Of a DNA stretch of 33,992 bases, positions 8,117 through 16,262 are shown in pieces. The notes under the pieces were generated by a model. The model ran no database searches. It was not told where the DNA came from and saw nothing but the letters and a program-made list of their open reading frames with translations. Origin of the DNA: DATKSS01 sp035468355 (lineage in GTDB: Bacteria; Chloroflexota; Dormibacteria; Dormibacterales; Dormibacteraceae); contig DATITA010000073.1 in the NCBI GenBank assembly GCA_035468355.1, forward strand, positions 1 through 33,992, given 5' to 3'. Every line of letters starts with the position of its first letter. Position 1 is the stretch's first letter. A program made the translations under genes and the position numbers.

Positions 8117-9367
8117 TTGGCGCGCCGACTGAGACTGGCTGCTGCAGACGTGCTGTCGCGGCCCGTCCTGTACTGGCTGGTCGCCGCCGTCTTCTGGCTG
8201 CGGCTCCTCATCCTGTCGGCGCTCGTGCCGGCGCGTCACGACGCCGAGGGGATGTGGGAGGGAGCGCACGCGTACCTGACCGATCCCGCCCACATGTACG
8301 ACGCGGCGGCCGCATACCTCGCGACCCTGCACATCATCGCCCCGCCCGGCGGCCTCGACGCGTTCGTGAGCCCGCCGCCCCTCGCCGCGCTGGCAGCCCC
8401 CGTCGCGCTGTTGCCCAAGAACGTCGGGGTCGAGGTCTGGACCCTGATCGACTGCGTCGCCCTTGTGCTGGCGCTGTGGCTGCTCTACTGCCTGCTTGCC
8501 ACGCGCCATCCATTGGCCCGGCCCGCTTTCTGGCTCGTGGCGGGGGCGTTCACCCCGACGTTCGCCGACGTGAGCGCAGGACAGCGCGGCGGCGTGCTGC
8601 TCGTGGGGGCGATAACGTCGATCTGGCTCGAGGCGAAACGTCCGGCCCTGGCCGGGATCGCCGCAGGCCTGGCCGCCGCCTTGAAGTACTACCCGGCAGC
8701 GATGATCATCGGTCCGCGTCCCGCGCACCGTGTGCGTTACGCCGTGGCCGTGGGTCTGACCGTCGTGCTTGCCACCATCCTGAGCTTCGTTCCGCTGGGG
8801 CTCGGGGGTGCCGTCTTCTACTTCCAGCACGTGCTCATCCCTTCACTCGCCTCTCACAATCCCGACTGCGCCTACGACTCGGTCCGGACCCTTTTCATGC
8901 GCACGATCGGCGGAGAGGCGTACGCCCAGCCGTCGGGGACCGGCTACGTGCTCGTGACCTCGCCGGTTCACCTCCCGGGGGTCGCCCTGGCGCTCTCCTA
9001 TGCCAGCGCCGTGCTGTTCGCCGGCGGGGCGGCCTGGGCCGCGTGGCGGAGCGGCTGGAATCCCGCCTACGGGATGTCCCTGGCGTTCGCCCTTGGCGCT
9101 TTGATCCCCAACGAGGTGTGGCCTTACCAGTGGCTGCCGCTCCTGCCGCTGGCCCTGCTCCTCGTGGTGCGCTTCATCGAGATGCGCCGCTTCGTGGCGC
9201 TGGCCGTTCTGGTCGTGGCTTTGCTTGGTTTCATCCGGCAGCCGTGCGAGCTGTTCTTTCCGAACCTGTGGACCGTGGCGGCGATCACGGTGTTCGTGTT
9301 GGGCCTGTGGGAGAATCGCCTTTTCCGCGCGAGTCCGAGGGAGGGAACGAGTGGCGCTGAATCCTGA
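8117..9367 (+). CDS. GT87/DUF2029-family membrane glycosyltransferase-like protein
   Basis: This 416-aa polytopic membrane protein has about ten hydrophobic segments, an N-terminal YWLVAAVFWLRLLILSALVP helix, a DPAHMYD motif in the first external loop and the family-typical GLAAALKYYPAAMII segment. GT87 members are polyprenyl-phosphate-mannose-dependent mannosyltransferases in actinobacteria, but many homologues are uncharacterised. The start is TTG at 8117, one base after the LysR stop; no other start keeps the first helix. The 3' end overlaps the next gene by 17 nt. A second, distant GT87 gene lies at 19143-20264. Confidence 0.8.
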   Translation: MARRLRLAAADVLSRPVLYWLVAAVFWLRLLILSALVPARHDAEGMWEGAHAYLTDPAHMYDAAAAYLATLHIIAPPGGLDAFVSPPPLAALAAPVALLPKNVGVEVWTLIDCVALVLALWLLYCLLATRHPLARPAFWLVAGAFTPTFADVSAGQRGGVLLVGAITSIWLEAKRPALAGIAAGLAAALKYYPAAMIIGPRPAHRVRYAVAVGLTVVLATILSFVPLGLGGAVFYFQHVLIPSLASHNPDCAYDSVRTLFMRTIGGEAYAQPSGTGYVLVTSPVHLPGVALALSYASAVLFAGGAAWAAWRSGWNPAYGMSLAFALGALIPNEVWPYQWLPLLPLALLLVVRFIEMRRFVALAVLVVALLGFIRQPCELFFPNLWTVAAITVFVLGLWENRLFRASPREGTSGAES

Positions 9368-10061
9368 CGTGAGCTTCACCTGGGTCGGCCACGGCACGTG
9401 GAAGGTGCGAAGCGCGGGGCAGAAAGAGATCCTCATCGACCCTTGGGTCATGAACAATCCCGTCGCACCCGACAACCTGAAGACGGTCGACCGCTGCGAT
9501 CTCATGCTCATCACGCACGGCCACTTCGATCACGTGTACGACGCGCTCGAGATCGCTCGGGCCACCAGGCCGAAGATCGTGACGATCTACGAGGTGGGCG
9601 CCTGGCTCGGCTCCAAGGGCATCGACGGCGAAAGCATCATCGGCGGCAACGCCGGCGGCACGATCGACGTCGACGGCATCAAGGTCACCCTGGTCCACGC
9701 GGACCATTCCTGCGGCATCACGGACGGCGCCAGCATCCTTTATGGCGGCCAGGCGTGCGGTCTGGTGATCGAGTTCGAGAACGGGTTCACGATCTACTTC
9801 GCCGGCGACACCGACGTCTTTGGGGACATGGCGCTGATCGCGGAGCTGAGCAAGTTCGACGTAGCATTCCTGCCCATCGGAGGCTTCTATACGATGGACC
9901 CCCGCCGGGCGGCCAAAGCCGTCCAGTTGCTCGGCGTGAAGACCGTCGTGCCGATGCACTTCGGCACGTTCCCACCGCTGACCGGCCGTCCCAAGGACCT
10001 CCAGAAGCTGGTCGGCCCTGGTGTGAAAGTGCTCGACATCAAACCCGGAGACACGGTCTGA
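9351..10061 (+). CDS. UPF0173-type metal-dependent hydrolase (MBL fold)
   Basis: This 236-aa metallo-beta-lactamase-fold protein has the metal motif HGHFDH at residues 56-61, then HADHSCG, FAGDTDVFGD and PMHFGTF, the last providing the remaining ligands. This is the UPF0173/YtkL group, whose substrate is unknown. I chose GTG 9351 because a strong purine-rich Shine-Dalgarno stretch (GAGGGAGGGA, ending about 5 nt upstream) sits inside the end of the GT87 gene. Longer versions would lack family similarity. It overlaps GT87 by 17 nt, so the two are probably translationally coupled in the LysR operon. Confidence 0.9.
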   Translation: MALNPDVSFTWVGHGTWKVRSAGQKEILIDPWVMNNPVAPDNLKTVDRCDLMLITHGHFDHVYDALEIARATRPKIVTIYEVGAWLGSKGIDGESIIGGNAGGTIDVDGIKVTLVHADHSCGITDGASILYGGQACGLVIEFENGFTIYFAGDTDVFGDMALIAELSKFDVAFLPIGGFYTMDPRRAAKAVQLLGVKTVVPMHFGTFPPLTGRPKDLQKLVGPGVKVLDIKPGDTV

Positions 10062-10080
10062 GCGTTAGAGACTTTCGTAA

Positions 10081-11370
10081 ATGAGAGATATCGTCGGCGC
10101 GCCGGCCGTCTGGCTTGCGCGCGCCATACGGGCCAAGAAGGTGTCGAGCCTCGAGGTTGTGCGCGCACACCTCGAGCACATCCACACCGTCAACCCGCGC
10201 CTCAACGCCGTTGTGTTCGCCACCGCCGAGAGCGCGCTGAAGCAGGCCCGCAGCGCCGACCGCAGGAACACGCGCAAGAACCAGGTGGGACCTCTGCACG
10301 GCGTGCCTTTCACCGCCAAGGACATCTTTGACACCGCCGGCCTGCCGACCACCGCGGGCCTGCGCATGCTTCGGAGCAACATCCCCGATCACGACGCCAC
10401 CGTCGTGGCGCGGATGCGCGGAGCTGGCGCCATCCTCATCGGCAAGACCAACTGTCCTCCGGGCGGGACCGGCGGCGACAGCTGGAATGCCCTGCACGGA
10501 GGCACCCGCAACCCCTACGACATCAACCGCTCGCCTGGCGCAAGCAGCAGCGGCGAGGCGGCCATCATCGCGGCAGGTGGTTCGCCGCTGGGCATCGGCA
10601 GCGATTCGGGCGGAAGCATCCGCATGCCGGCGCACTACTGCGGTGTCGCCGCGCTCAAGCCCACCAGCGGCCTGGTGCCTTCGACCGGCGGCTACGGGCT
10701 CGTCGGCGGCCTCACCGATCCCCGCAGCCAGGTCGGACCGATGGCGAGGTTCGTTTCGGACCTGATCGTGGCCCTGGCCATCATGGCGGGCCCCGACGGC
10801 TTCGACTCGGGGGTGGTGCCAGTGCCTCTTCCGAAGCGCACCGCGAAGCTCAAAGGCCTCCACGTCGCGTGGTATGCCGACGACGGGATCGCCAAGCCCA
10901 CCAGCGCCGTGGCGGCCACAGTGCGGGCCGCCTCTCGGGCCCTGGCCGAAGCCGGCTGCATCGTGACGGAGGAGCGGCCGCCAGGCCTCCAGGAGGCCCA
11001 CCAGGTCACCCTCGGGTACTGGGGCGACAGGCGCATGAGCCACGAGCGCCTGTACAAACGGTGGGACGGCTTCCGCACCACGATGCTGCAGTTCATGTCC
11101 AGGTTCGACATCCTGGTCACGCCGGTCGCGCCGGACGTGGCACCGCTGTACCGGGTCAAGTCCGTGCCGGCACGCGACTTCAGCTACACCAGCCCGTTCA
11201 GCCTGTCCGGGAACCCGTGCGTGGTGGTTCGGGCCGGGAGCTCGCCGGAAGGTTTGCCGATCGGGGTCCAGGTCGTGGCGCGCAACTGGCACGACGACGT
11301 CGCCCTCAGGGCGGCACGTCGCATCGAACAGGCGCTGGGCGGCTGGAGGCCTGCTAGCGTGGTCGGGTGA
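10081..11370 (+). CDS. Amidase-signature family hydrolase
   Basis: This 429-aa protein contains the complete Ser-cisSer-Lys triad: K80 (PFTAKD), S155 within SPGASSSGEA, and nucleophile S179 in GIGSDSGGSIRMPA, with spacing nearly identical to GatA. It hydrolyses an amide bond of unknown substrate. No gatB or gatC is nearby and the protein is shorter than GatA, so a stand-alone amidase is more likely than a Glu-tRNA(Gln) amidotransferase subunit. The ATG at 10081 follows the UPF0173 stop by 19 nt with no clear Shine-Dalgarno site. Its last 4 nt (GTGA) overlap the start of the VWA gene. Confidence 0.92.
   Translation: MRDIVGAPAVWLARAIRAKKVSSLEVVRAHLEHIHTVNPRLNAVVFATAESALKQARSADRRNTRKNQVGPLHGVPFTAKDIFDTAGLPTTAGLRMLRSNIPDHDATVVARMRGAGAILIGKTNCPPGGTGGDSWNALHGGTRNPYDINRSPGASSSGEAAIIAAGGSPLGIGSDSGGSIRMPAHYCGVAALKPTSGLVPSTGGYGLVGGLTDPRSQVGPMARFVSDLIVALAIMAGPDGFDSGVVPVPLPKRTAKLKGLHVAWYADDGIAKPTSAVAATVRAASRALAEAGCIVTEERPPGLQEAHQVTLGYWGDRRMSHERLYKRWDGFRTTMLQFMSRFDILVTPVAPDVAPLYRVKSVPARDFSYTSPFSLSGNPCVVVRAGSSPEGLPIGVQVVARNWHDDVALRAARRIEQALGGWRPASVVG
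11355..11360 (+). promoter_or_regulatory. Candidate -10 (TAGCGT) inside amidase 3' end, for VWA gene
   Basis: TAGCGT is 6 nt before the GTG start at 11367 and lies within the last codons of the amidase. It could give the VWA gene its own leaderless transcript in addition to read-through. Confidence 0.4.
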
Positions 11371-13352
11371 AGTTCAGGTACTCCCGCTGGGACGGCTCAC
11401 AGAAGCTCGACGACCTCGACGCCGGCGATGTCCTGGACGCGCTTTCCGACGACCTGATGAACTATGGCGACCTCAACGCCGCGCTTCAGCGGCTACTGAG
11501 GTGGGGCTCTCCGCACATGCCGGGCCTGGAGCAGCTCCTGAAGCAGCTCCGAGAGGCGCGTGAGAAGGAGCTGGGCCGCTACAACCTCGACTCGACGGTG
11601 GATCAGCTGCGCGAGCAGGTGCAGGGCGTCATCGACACCGAGCGCGCGGGCATCGAGCGGCGCGCGAACGAGGCGGCGACGCCCGAGGCGCGCAAGCTGG
11701 TGGAGCGGATCGGTCGCCAGCGCAACGACCAGCTCGACCGGCTGCCGGACGACCTGGGTGGCAGGGTCAAAGGCCTGCGCGAATACGAGTTCGTCGACGA
11801 GGCCGCGCGCCAGAAGTTCGACGAACTGATGGCCCAGCTGCAGAAGCAGATCGTCGACCAGATGTTCCAGGGCATGAAGGGCTCGATCCAGCAGATGCAG
11901 GGCCAGGACCTCTCGCGGGCGAGGGACATGGTTCGTGAGCTGAACAAGATGCTCGAGGAGCGCATGGAGGGTCGCACGCCCGACTTCAACGGGTTCATGG
12001 AGCGTTTCGGCGACATGTTCCCGCCCGGCATCAACAGCCTCGACGAGCTGATGGAGCACCTGCAGCGCCAGATGGCCCAGATGCAGTCGCTCTTGCAGAG
12101 CATGAGCCCGGAGGCGCGCGAAGAGCTCCGGCAGATGATGGACGCCCTCCTCCAGGACGACTCGCTCCGGCTCGAGCTGGCGCGCCTCTCCGGGTTCATG
12201 CAGGCGATGATGCCGCCGTCGGAGCTGAGCGAGCGCTACCCGTTCTTCGGCGAAGACCCGCTGAGCATGGGCGAGGCCATGCAGCTGATGGAGCGCCTCC
12301 AGCAGATGGACCGCCTCGAGTCCCAGCTAGAAAGGGGCAGCTTCCGTCCAGACGACATCGACCGATCGCTGGCTCAGGAGCTGCTCGGGCCCGAGGCAAG
12401 GCAGGCGCTCGACCAGCTGCGCAAGGTCACCGACGTGCTCGAAAAGGCCGGATACGTCGAGCGCAAGGGCCGGCGCATGGAGCTCACGCCTCGCGGAATG
12501 AGGCGGATCGGCCAGTCGGCGCTGCGGGACATCTTCGACCAGCTCAAAAAGTCGCGGATGGGGCAGCACCGCCTGTGGCGCGGGGGCATCGGCAACGACG
12601 CGTCCGACGAGCTGAAGGAGTACGAGTACGGAGACCCGTTTTTGCTCGACATGAAGGAGACCCTCTTCAACTCACTGGTGAGGGAAGGTCCGGGGGTCCC
12701 GGTGAAGATGGCGCCCAAGGACTTTGTCGTTCATCGCACCGAGCACGTCACGCAGGCCTCGACCGTCCTGATGATCGACATGAGCCGCTCGATGTTCCTG
12801 CGCGGGTGCTTCCTCGCGGCGAAGAAGGTGGCGATCGCGCTCGATTCGCTCATCCGCAGCCAGTACCCGCGCGACTCCCTCTACGTGGTGGGTTTCTCGA
12901 ACTACGCCGTGGAGCTGAAGCCGCACACTCTGCCTCAGCTCGCTCTCAACGACTACGTGTACGGCACCAACATGCAGCACGGTTTCCAGCTCGCCCGCTC
13001 GCTGCTCGCGAAGCATCGTGGCAATCGGCAGGTGATCATGATCACCGACGGCGAGCCGACCGCCCACCTCACGGAGGACGGCCGGGCGCGGTTCGCCTAT
13101 CCGCCCACTTACGAGACGATCCAGGAGACTCTGCGCGAGGTCAAGCGCTGCACCCGCGACCGCATCGTCATCAACACGTTCATGTTGGAGCGTGGCCCTT
13201 ATCTGACCGAGTTCATCAACCAGATGACAAGGATCAATAAAGGCCGAGCGTTCTTCGTTTCGCCCGAGAGACTCGGCGAGTACGTACTGGTCGACTACGT
13301 CAGCGGCAAGCAGCGCCGGCGCGCCGGTGGTCGCCGCGCCCGGATCGCGTAG
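11367..13352 (+). CDS. VWA-domain protein (COG4867-like)
   Basis: This 661-aa soluble protein has a long helical, Met/Gln/Arg-rich N-terminal half (about 20-300, repeated QxQM-type stretches likely to form coiled coils) followed by a wHTH-like linker near 340-390. The C-terminal von Willebrand A domain has a complete MIDAS DxSxS (D471, S473, S475), YGTNMQHG and ITDGEPT. Such proteins usually pair with a MoxR/Mg-chelatase-type AAA+ ATPase, but none is in this window. The GTG start overlaps the amidase stop (GTGA) and is 6 nt after TAGCGT. The final basic tail (KQRRRAGGRRARIA) is unusual. Function unknown. Confidence 0.88.
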   Translation: MKFRYSRWDGSQKLDDLDAGDVLDALSDDLMNYGDLNAALQRLLRWGSPHMPGLEQLLKQLREAREKELGRYNLDSTVDQLREQVQGVIDTERAGIERRANEAATPEARKLVERIGRQRNDQLDRLPDDLGGRVKGLREYEFVDEAARQKFDELMAQLQKQIVDQMFQGMKGSIQQMQGQDLSRARDMVRELNKMLEERMEGRTPDFNGFMERFGDMFPPGINSLDELMEHLQRQMAQMQSLLQSMSPEAREELRQMMDALLQDDSLRLELARLSGFMQAMMPPSELSERYPFFGEDPLSMGEAMQLMERLQQMDRLESQLERGSFRPDDIDRSLAQELLGPEARQALDQLRKVTDVLEKAGYVERKGRRMELTPRGMRRIGQSALRDIFDQLKKSRMGQHRLWRGGIGNDASDELKEYEYGDPFLLDMKETLFNSLVREGPGVPVKMAPKDFVVHRTEHVTQASTVLMIDMSRSMFLRGCFLAAKKVAIALDSLIRSQYPRDSLYVVGFSNYAVELKPHTLPQLALNDYVYGTNMQHGFQLARSLLAKHRGNRQVIMITDGEPTAHLTEDGRARFAYPPTYETIQETLREVKRCTRDRIVINTFMLERGPYLTEFINQMTRINKGRAFFVSPERLGEYVLVDYVSGKQRRRAGGRRARIA

Positions 13353-13375
13353 TACGGACTGCCGGGCACGTTTCT

Positions 13376-13381
13376 TATCCT
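13376..13381 (+). promoter_or_regulatory. Candidate -10 (TATCCT) upstream of pckA
   Basis: TATCCT lies 9 nt before an ATG at 13391 that opens a short upstream ORF, and 28 nt before the pckA ATG at 13410. Transcription would start close to the upstream ATG. Confidence 0.45.
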
Positions 13382-13390
13382 TAAGAACTG

Positions 13391-13420
13391 ATGTCCCCCA
13401 GAGGCACTGATGTCCGTTAG
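13391..13420 (+). CDS. Possible leaderless 9-aa upstream ORF overlapping pckA start
   Basis: ATG 13391 opens MSPRGTDVR and stops at TAG 13418-13420, in a different frame from pckA and overlapping its first 11 nt. It is the first start codon after the TATCCT element. An AGAGG (13400-13404) inside it is well placed as the pckA ribosome site. Whether the peptide is made is unknown; it could modulate pckA initiation. Confidence 0.3.
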   Translation: MSPRGTDVR

Positions 13421-14951
13421 AGAACGGCCCGCGCCCGAACGTCGCAACCTGAGCCCGGCCGCCCTCTACGAGCACGCGATCCGGCTCAACGAGGCTGTGA
13501 TCGTCTCGTCCGGCGCCCTGACCGCGGAGACTGGCAAGCACACGGGGCGGTCCCCGAAAGACAAGTTCTTCGTCAAGGAGCCGACAAGCGAGGGCGCGAT
13601 CTGGTGGCATCCAGGCAACCAGCCGATCTCCTCCGCGAAGTTCGACGCCTTGCTCGCGAGGATGGACGAGTTCTGCGACAGCCACGCGGTCTACACGCAG
13701 GACGTCTTCGCGTGCGCCGACCCTCGCCACCGCCTGCGGGTCCGCGTCATCACCGAGCTGGCGTGGCACAGCCTTTTCGCGCGTAACCTTTTCATCAGGC
13801 CCAACGCGGACGAGCTGCTCAACTTCGAGCCGGATTTCACTGTCATGTCGCTGCCATCGGTCAAGGCGGACCCCAAGCGCGATGGGACCCGTAGCGAGAC
13901 CTTCATCCTCGTGAATCTGGGTCGCAGGATGGTGATCATCGGCGGCACCGGCTATGCGGGGGAGATCAAGAAATCCATCTTCACGGCGCTCAACTACCTG
14001 CTACCGGCCAACGGCGTCTTCCCGATGCACTGCTCGGCGAACGTGAGCAGCGGCGGTTCGGACGTTGCGCTGTTCTTCGGCCTCAGCGGGACGGGCAAGA
14101 CCACGTTGTCGGCCGATCCATCGCGGCGCCTCATCGGTGACGACGAGCACGGCTGGAGCGACACCGGCGTCTTCAACTTCGAAGGCGGCTGCTACGCGAA
14201 GACGATCCGCATCAGGAAGGAGTCGGAGCCGGAGATCTTCGCAGCTACGGAGAGCTTCGGGACCATCCTCGAGAACGTGGTCTACGACCCGAGGACGCGG
14301 ATCCCCGATTACGACTCCGAGGAGAGGACCGAGAACACGCGCGCCGCGTATCCCGTCGACCTCATCCCCAATGCGGTGCTGTCCGGCACGGGCAAACATC
14401 CGAACAACGTGATCTTCCTCTCGGCCGACGCGTACGGCGTCCTTCCCCCGGTGGCCCGTCTCGACGACGACCAGATCCGCCACTACTTCCTGTCCGGCTA
14501 TACCGCCAAGGTGGCCGGCACCGAGCGCGGCGTGACCGAGCCCGAACCGATCTTCAGCACGTGCTTCGCCTCGCCCTTCCTGGTGCTGCCGCCCGAGCGG
14601 TACGCGGACATGCTGATCGAGCGCGTCAACCGGCACCACGCCGAGGTATGGATGCTGAACACGGGCTGGGTCGGCGGCCCTTACGGCGTCGGCGCCCGCA
14701 TGTCGATCGCCCATACTCGTGCGATCGTTCGCGCAGTCGTCCAGGGAAGGCTCCATGGCGTGGCCACTCACCCGGACCCGGTGTTCGGCCTGCAGATCCC
14801 AGACCACGTGCCCGACGTCCCGACCGAGGTGCTGGATCCGCGGGGCAGCTGGTCAGACCCGGCCGAGTACGACCGCCAGGCGGCCAAGCTGCGGGCGATG
14901 TTCGAGAAGAACATCCACACCATCGGGAAGAGCGCCTCGACCGCCGGCTAG
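13410..14951 (+). CDS. pckA: Phosphoenolpyruvate carboxykinase (ATP)
   Basis: This 513-aa enzyme interconverts oxaloacetate plus ATP with PEP, CO2 and ADP, the entry step of gluconeogenesis (EC 4.1.1.49). The kinase-1a P-loop GLSGTGKTTLS begins at residue 224, followed by GDDEHGW (metal/kinase-2), the PEPCK-specific TGYAGEIKKS and GVGARMS near the C-terminus. The sequence is of the ATP type, not the GTP type. The start at 13410 has AGAGG 5 nt upstream. The gene appears monocistronic or first of an operon with the SLOG and MoaD-MoaE genes, which follow within 18 and 9 nt. Confidence 0.96.
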   Translation: MSVRERPAPERRNLSPAALYEHAIRLNEAVIVSSGALTAETGKHTGRSPKDKFFVKEPTSEGAIWWHPGNQPISSAKFDALLARMDEFCDSHAVYTQDVFACADPRHRLRVRVITELAWHSLFARNLFIRPNADELLNFEPDFTVMSLPSVKADPKRDGTRSETFILVNLGRRMVIIGGTGYAGEIKKSIFTALNYLLPANGVFPMHCSANVSSGGSDVALFFGLSGTGKTTLSADPSRRLIGDDEHGWSDTGVFNFEGGCYAKTIRIRKESEPEIFAATESFGTILENVVYDPRTRIPDYDSEERTENTRAAYPVDLIPNAVLSGTGKHPNNVIFLSADAYGVLPPVARLDDDQIRHYFLSGYTAKVAGTERGVTEPEPIFSTCFASPFLVLPPERYADMLIERVNRHHAEVWMLNTGWVGGPYGVGARMSIAHTRAIVRAVVQGRLHGVATHPDPVFGLQIPDHVPDVPTEVLDPRGSWSDPAEYDRQAAKLRAMFEKNIHTIGKSASTAG

Positions 14952-14969
14952 GCGGTTGGGCGATCAGAG

Positions 14970-15329
14970 ATGAGAGTCGCCATCGTCGGCAGCCGCCGTT
15001 TCTCGGATACCGAGCGCGTGGCGGAGTACGTGAGCTCGCTCCCGCCCCGAGCGTCGGTGATCACCGGCAGCGCCAGCGGCGTCGACGCGGCCGCGACGAA
15101 GGCGGCGCGGGCGAAGGGGATTCCCGTCCAGGTCCTGCCGGCATCCTTCGACGAGCTGTCCGACGCCAGCCGGTCGGCGGCGCGCAACCAGCGCCTCATC
15201 GACGCGTGCGACGTGCTGGTGGCGTTCTGGGACGGCAGGTCCACGGGCACCCGGTCGACCGTTGAGCGCGCCCTGGACTCCGGCAAAGAGGTGCACGTGT
15301 TCATCGGCGGCAGGTCGGCCCCTTCGTAA
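14970..15329 (+). CDS. SLOG-family nucleotide-binding protein (DUF2493-like)
   Basis: This 119-aa Rossmann-like protein begins RVAIVGSRRFSD and has ITGSASGVDAAATKAARAKG, a DprA/LOG-type ligand loop, then VLVAFWDGRSTGT. SLOG domains bind nucleotides or nucleotide-derived signals; the stand-alone form is frequently found near defence or nucleotide-metabolism genes, but no defence partner is seen here. The ATG at 14970 follows pckA by 18 nt. Its TAA stop is embedded in the TAACAT hexamer proposed as the -10 of the next gene. The ligand is unknown. Confidence 0.8.
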   Translation: MRVAIVGSRRFSDTERVAEYVSSLPPRASVITGSASGVDAAATKAARAKGIPVQVLPASFDELSDASRSAARNQRLIDACDVLVAFWDGRSTGTRSTVERALDSGKEVHVFIGGRSAPS

Positions 15330-15332
15330 CAT
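15327..15332 (+). promoter_or_regulatory. Candidate -10 (TAACAT) overlapping SLOG stop codon
   Basis: TAACAT begins with the TAA stop of the SLOG gene and ends 6 nt before the GTG of the MoaD-MoaE fusion, the same spacing as at several other starts in the window. Confidence 0.4.
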
Positions 15333-15338
15333 TGAGGC

Positions 15339-16043
15339 GTGTCGGTGGCGATCGCGGTACGCGTCCGGTTGTTCGCAAGGCTACGCGAGCAGGCCGGGCT
15401 GGAGATCGAGGGCATCTCGCTTTCGGCCGGGTCGACGGTGGCCGACGTTTACGACGCGATGCGGTCGCTGCATCCTGCGCTCGAGCCAGACCGTAAAGCC
15501 GTGCGAGGCGCGGTCAACCAGGAGTTCGCCGACTGGAGCGCGCCGGTTTCAGAAGGCGACGAGGTGGCGTTCATCCCTCCCGTCAGCGGCGGGGCGCACG
15601 CGGTCGGCGTGCTCTTCGAGCTGACGGCGCGCCCGCTCGACGCTCGCCGCCTCGAGGCTGCCGTCGAGCACCCCGGGGCGGGCGCGATCTGCACCTTCAC
15701 CGGCGTCGTGCGTGACAACTCCCGCGGCCGGAGCGTCACTCATCTCGACTACGAGGCTTACGCCGAGATGGCGACCACCCAGATGCGAAAGATCGGCGAG
15801 GAGATCGCCGAGAGGTGGCCCGAGGCGCGGGTTGCAATGGGTCACCGCACGGGTAGGCTCGAGATCGGAGAGGCTTCGGTCGTCGTTTCGGTGTCCTCGC
15901 CGCACCGTGCGGAGGCGATTGCCGCCTGCAAGTGGGGGATCGACCGGCTCAAAGAATCGGTGCCGATCTGGAAGAAGGAGCACGCCGCGGACGGCACCTT
16001 CTGGATCGAAGGCGAAGAGACCAAACCGGCAGCCTCAACCTAG
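15339..16043 (+). CDS. moaDE: MoaD-MoaE fusion, molybdopterin synthase
   Basis: This 234-aa protein joins both subunits of molybdopterin synthase, which converts cyclic pyranopterin monophosphate to molybdopterin. Residues 1-85 are the ubiquitin-like MoaD (VRVRLFARLREQAG to IPPVSGG); residues 86-234 are MoaE, with GVVRDNSRG, GHRTGRLEIGE, SSPHRAEA and KWGIDRLKESVPIWKKE carrying the conserved catalytic lysines (K205, K212/K213). MoaD normally works through a free C-terminal Gly-Gly thiocarboxylate; here G84-G85 is internal, so cleavage after it is expected, as reported for the mycobacterial fusion MoaX. The start is GTG 15339. No other moa gene is in the window. Confidence 0.93.
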   Translation: MSVAIAVRVRLFARLREQAGLEIEGISLSAGSTVADVYDAMRSLHPALEPDRKAVRGAVNQEFADWSAPVSEGDEVAFIPPVSGGAHAVGVLFELTARPLDARRLEAAVEHPGAGAICTFTGVVRDNSRGRSVTHLDYEAYAEMATTQMRKIGEEIAERWPEARVAMGHRTGRLEIGEASVVVSVSSPHRAEAIAACKWGIDRLKESVPIWKKEHAADGTFWIEGEETKPAAST

Positions 16044-16262
16044 CCGCTTCCGGCTTGCGACCAAGAGGGCAAATCCAATGGCCGCGTTTCCAACCGCGAA
16101 TCCGAAGCTGATGATGGTCTCGATGACGGCCAGGTTTCGCCGGCCGGCCGGGCCTGCGAGCGCAAAACCGAGGTACGCCAGCGCCGCGATCACGTTCACG
16201 GCCGACAGCCCGAGCAGCACGTAGCCGCCGCGTCGGAGCCAGACCCAGGTGCTTGGAGTCAG
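16035..16262 (-). CDS. Small two-helix membrane protein, start uncertain
   Basis: The frame encodes about 61-75 residues with two hydrophobic segments (VLLGLSAVNVIAALAYLGFA and TIISFGFAVGNAAIGFALLV) and basic flanks (WLRRGG, GRR, SRKRLG). A longer open frame reaches into the methyltransferase gene, but that part is antisense-quality sequence. Candidate starts are a CTG at 16262, which overlaps the methyltransferase TGA in CTGA fashion and keeps the basic pre-helix segment, or a GTG at 16220 giving 61 aa. It overlaps the 3' end of the MoaD-MoaE gene by 9 nt on the opposite strand. Function unknown; likely last gene of the 18490-16035 operon. Confidence 0.5.
   Translation of the reverse strand: MTPSTWVWLRRGGYVLLGLSAVNVIAALAYLGFALAGPAGRRNLAVIETIISFGFAVGNAAIGFALLVASRKRLG

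Noticed and set aside
10081..11370. Amidase as GatA of the Glu-tRNA(Gln) amidotransferase
   Set aside because: Triad spacing is GatA-like, but the protein is shorter and gatB/gatC are absent; a stand-alone amidase is the simpler call.
12672..13769. Long minus-strand frame across the VWA and pckA junction
   Set aside because: It spans two well-supported genes and their promoter, and has the low-complexity Arg/His/Asp composition of a shadow.
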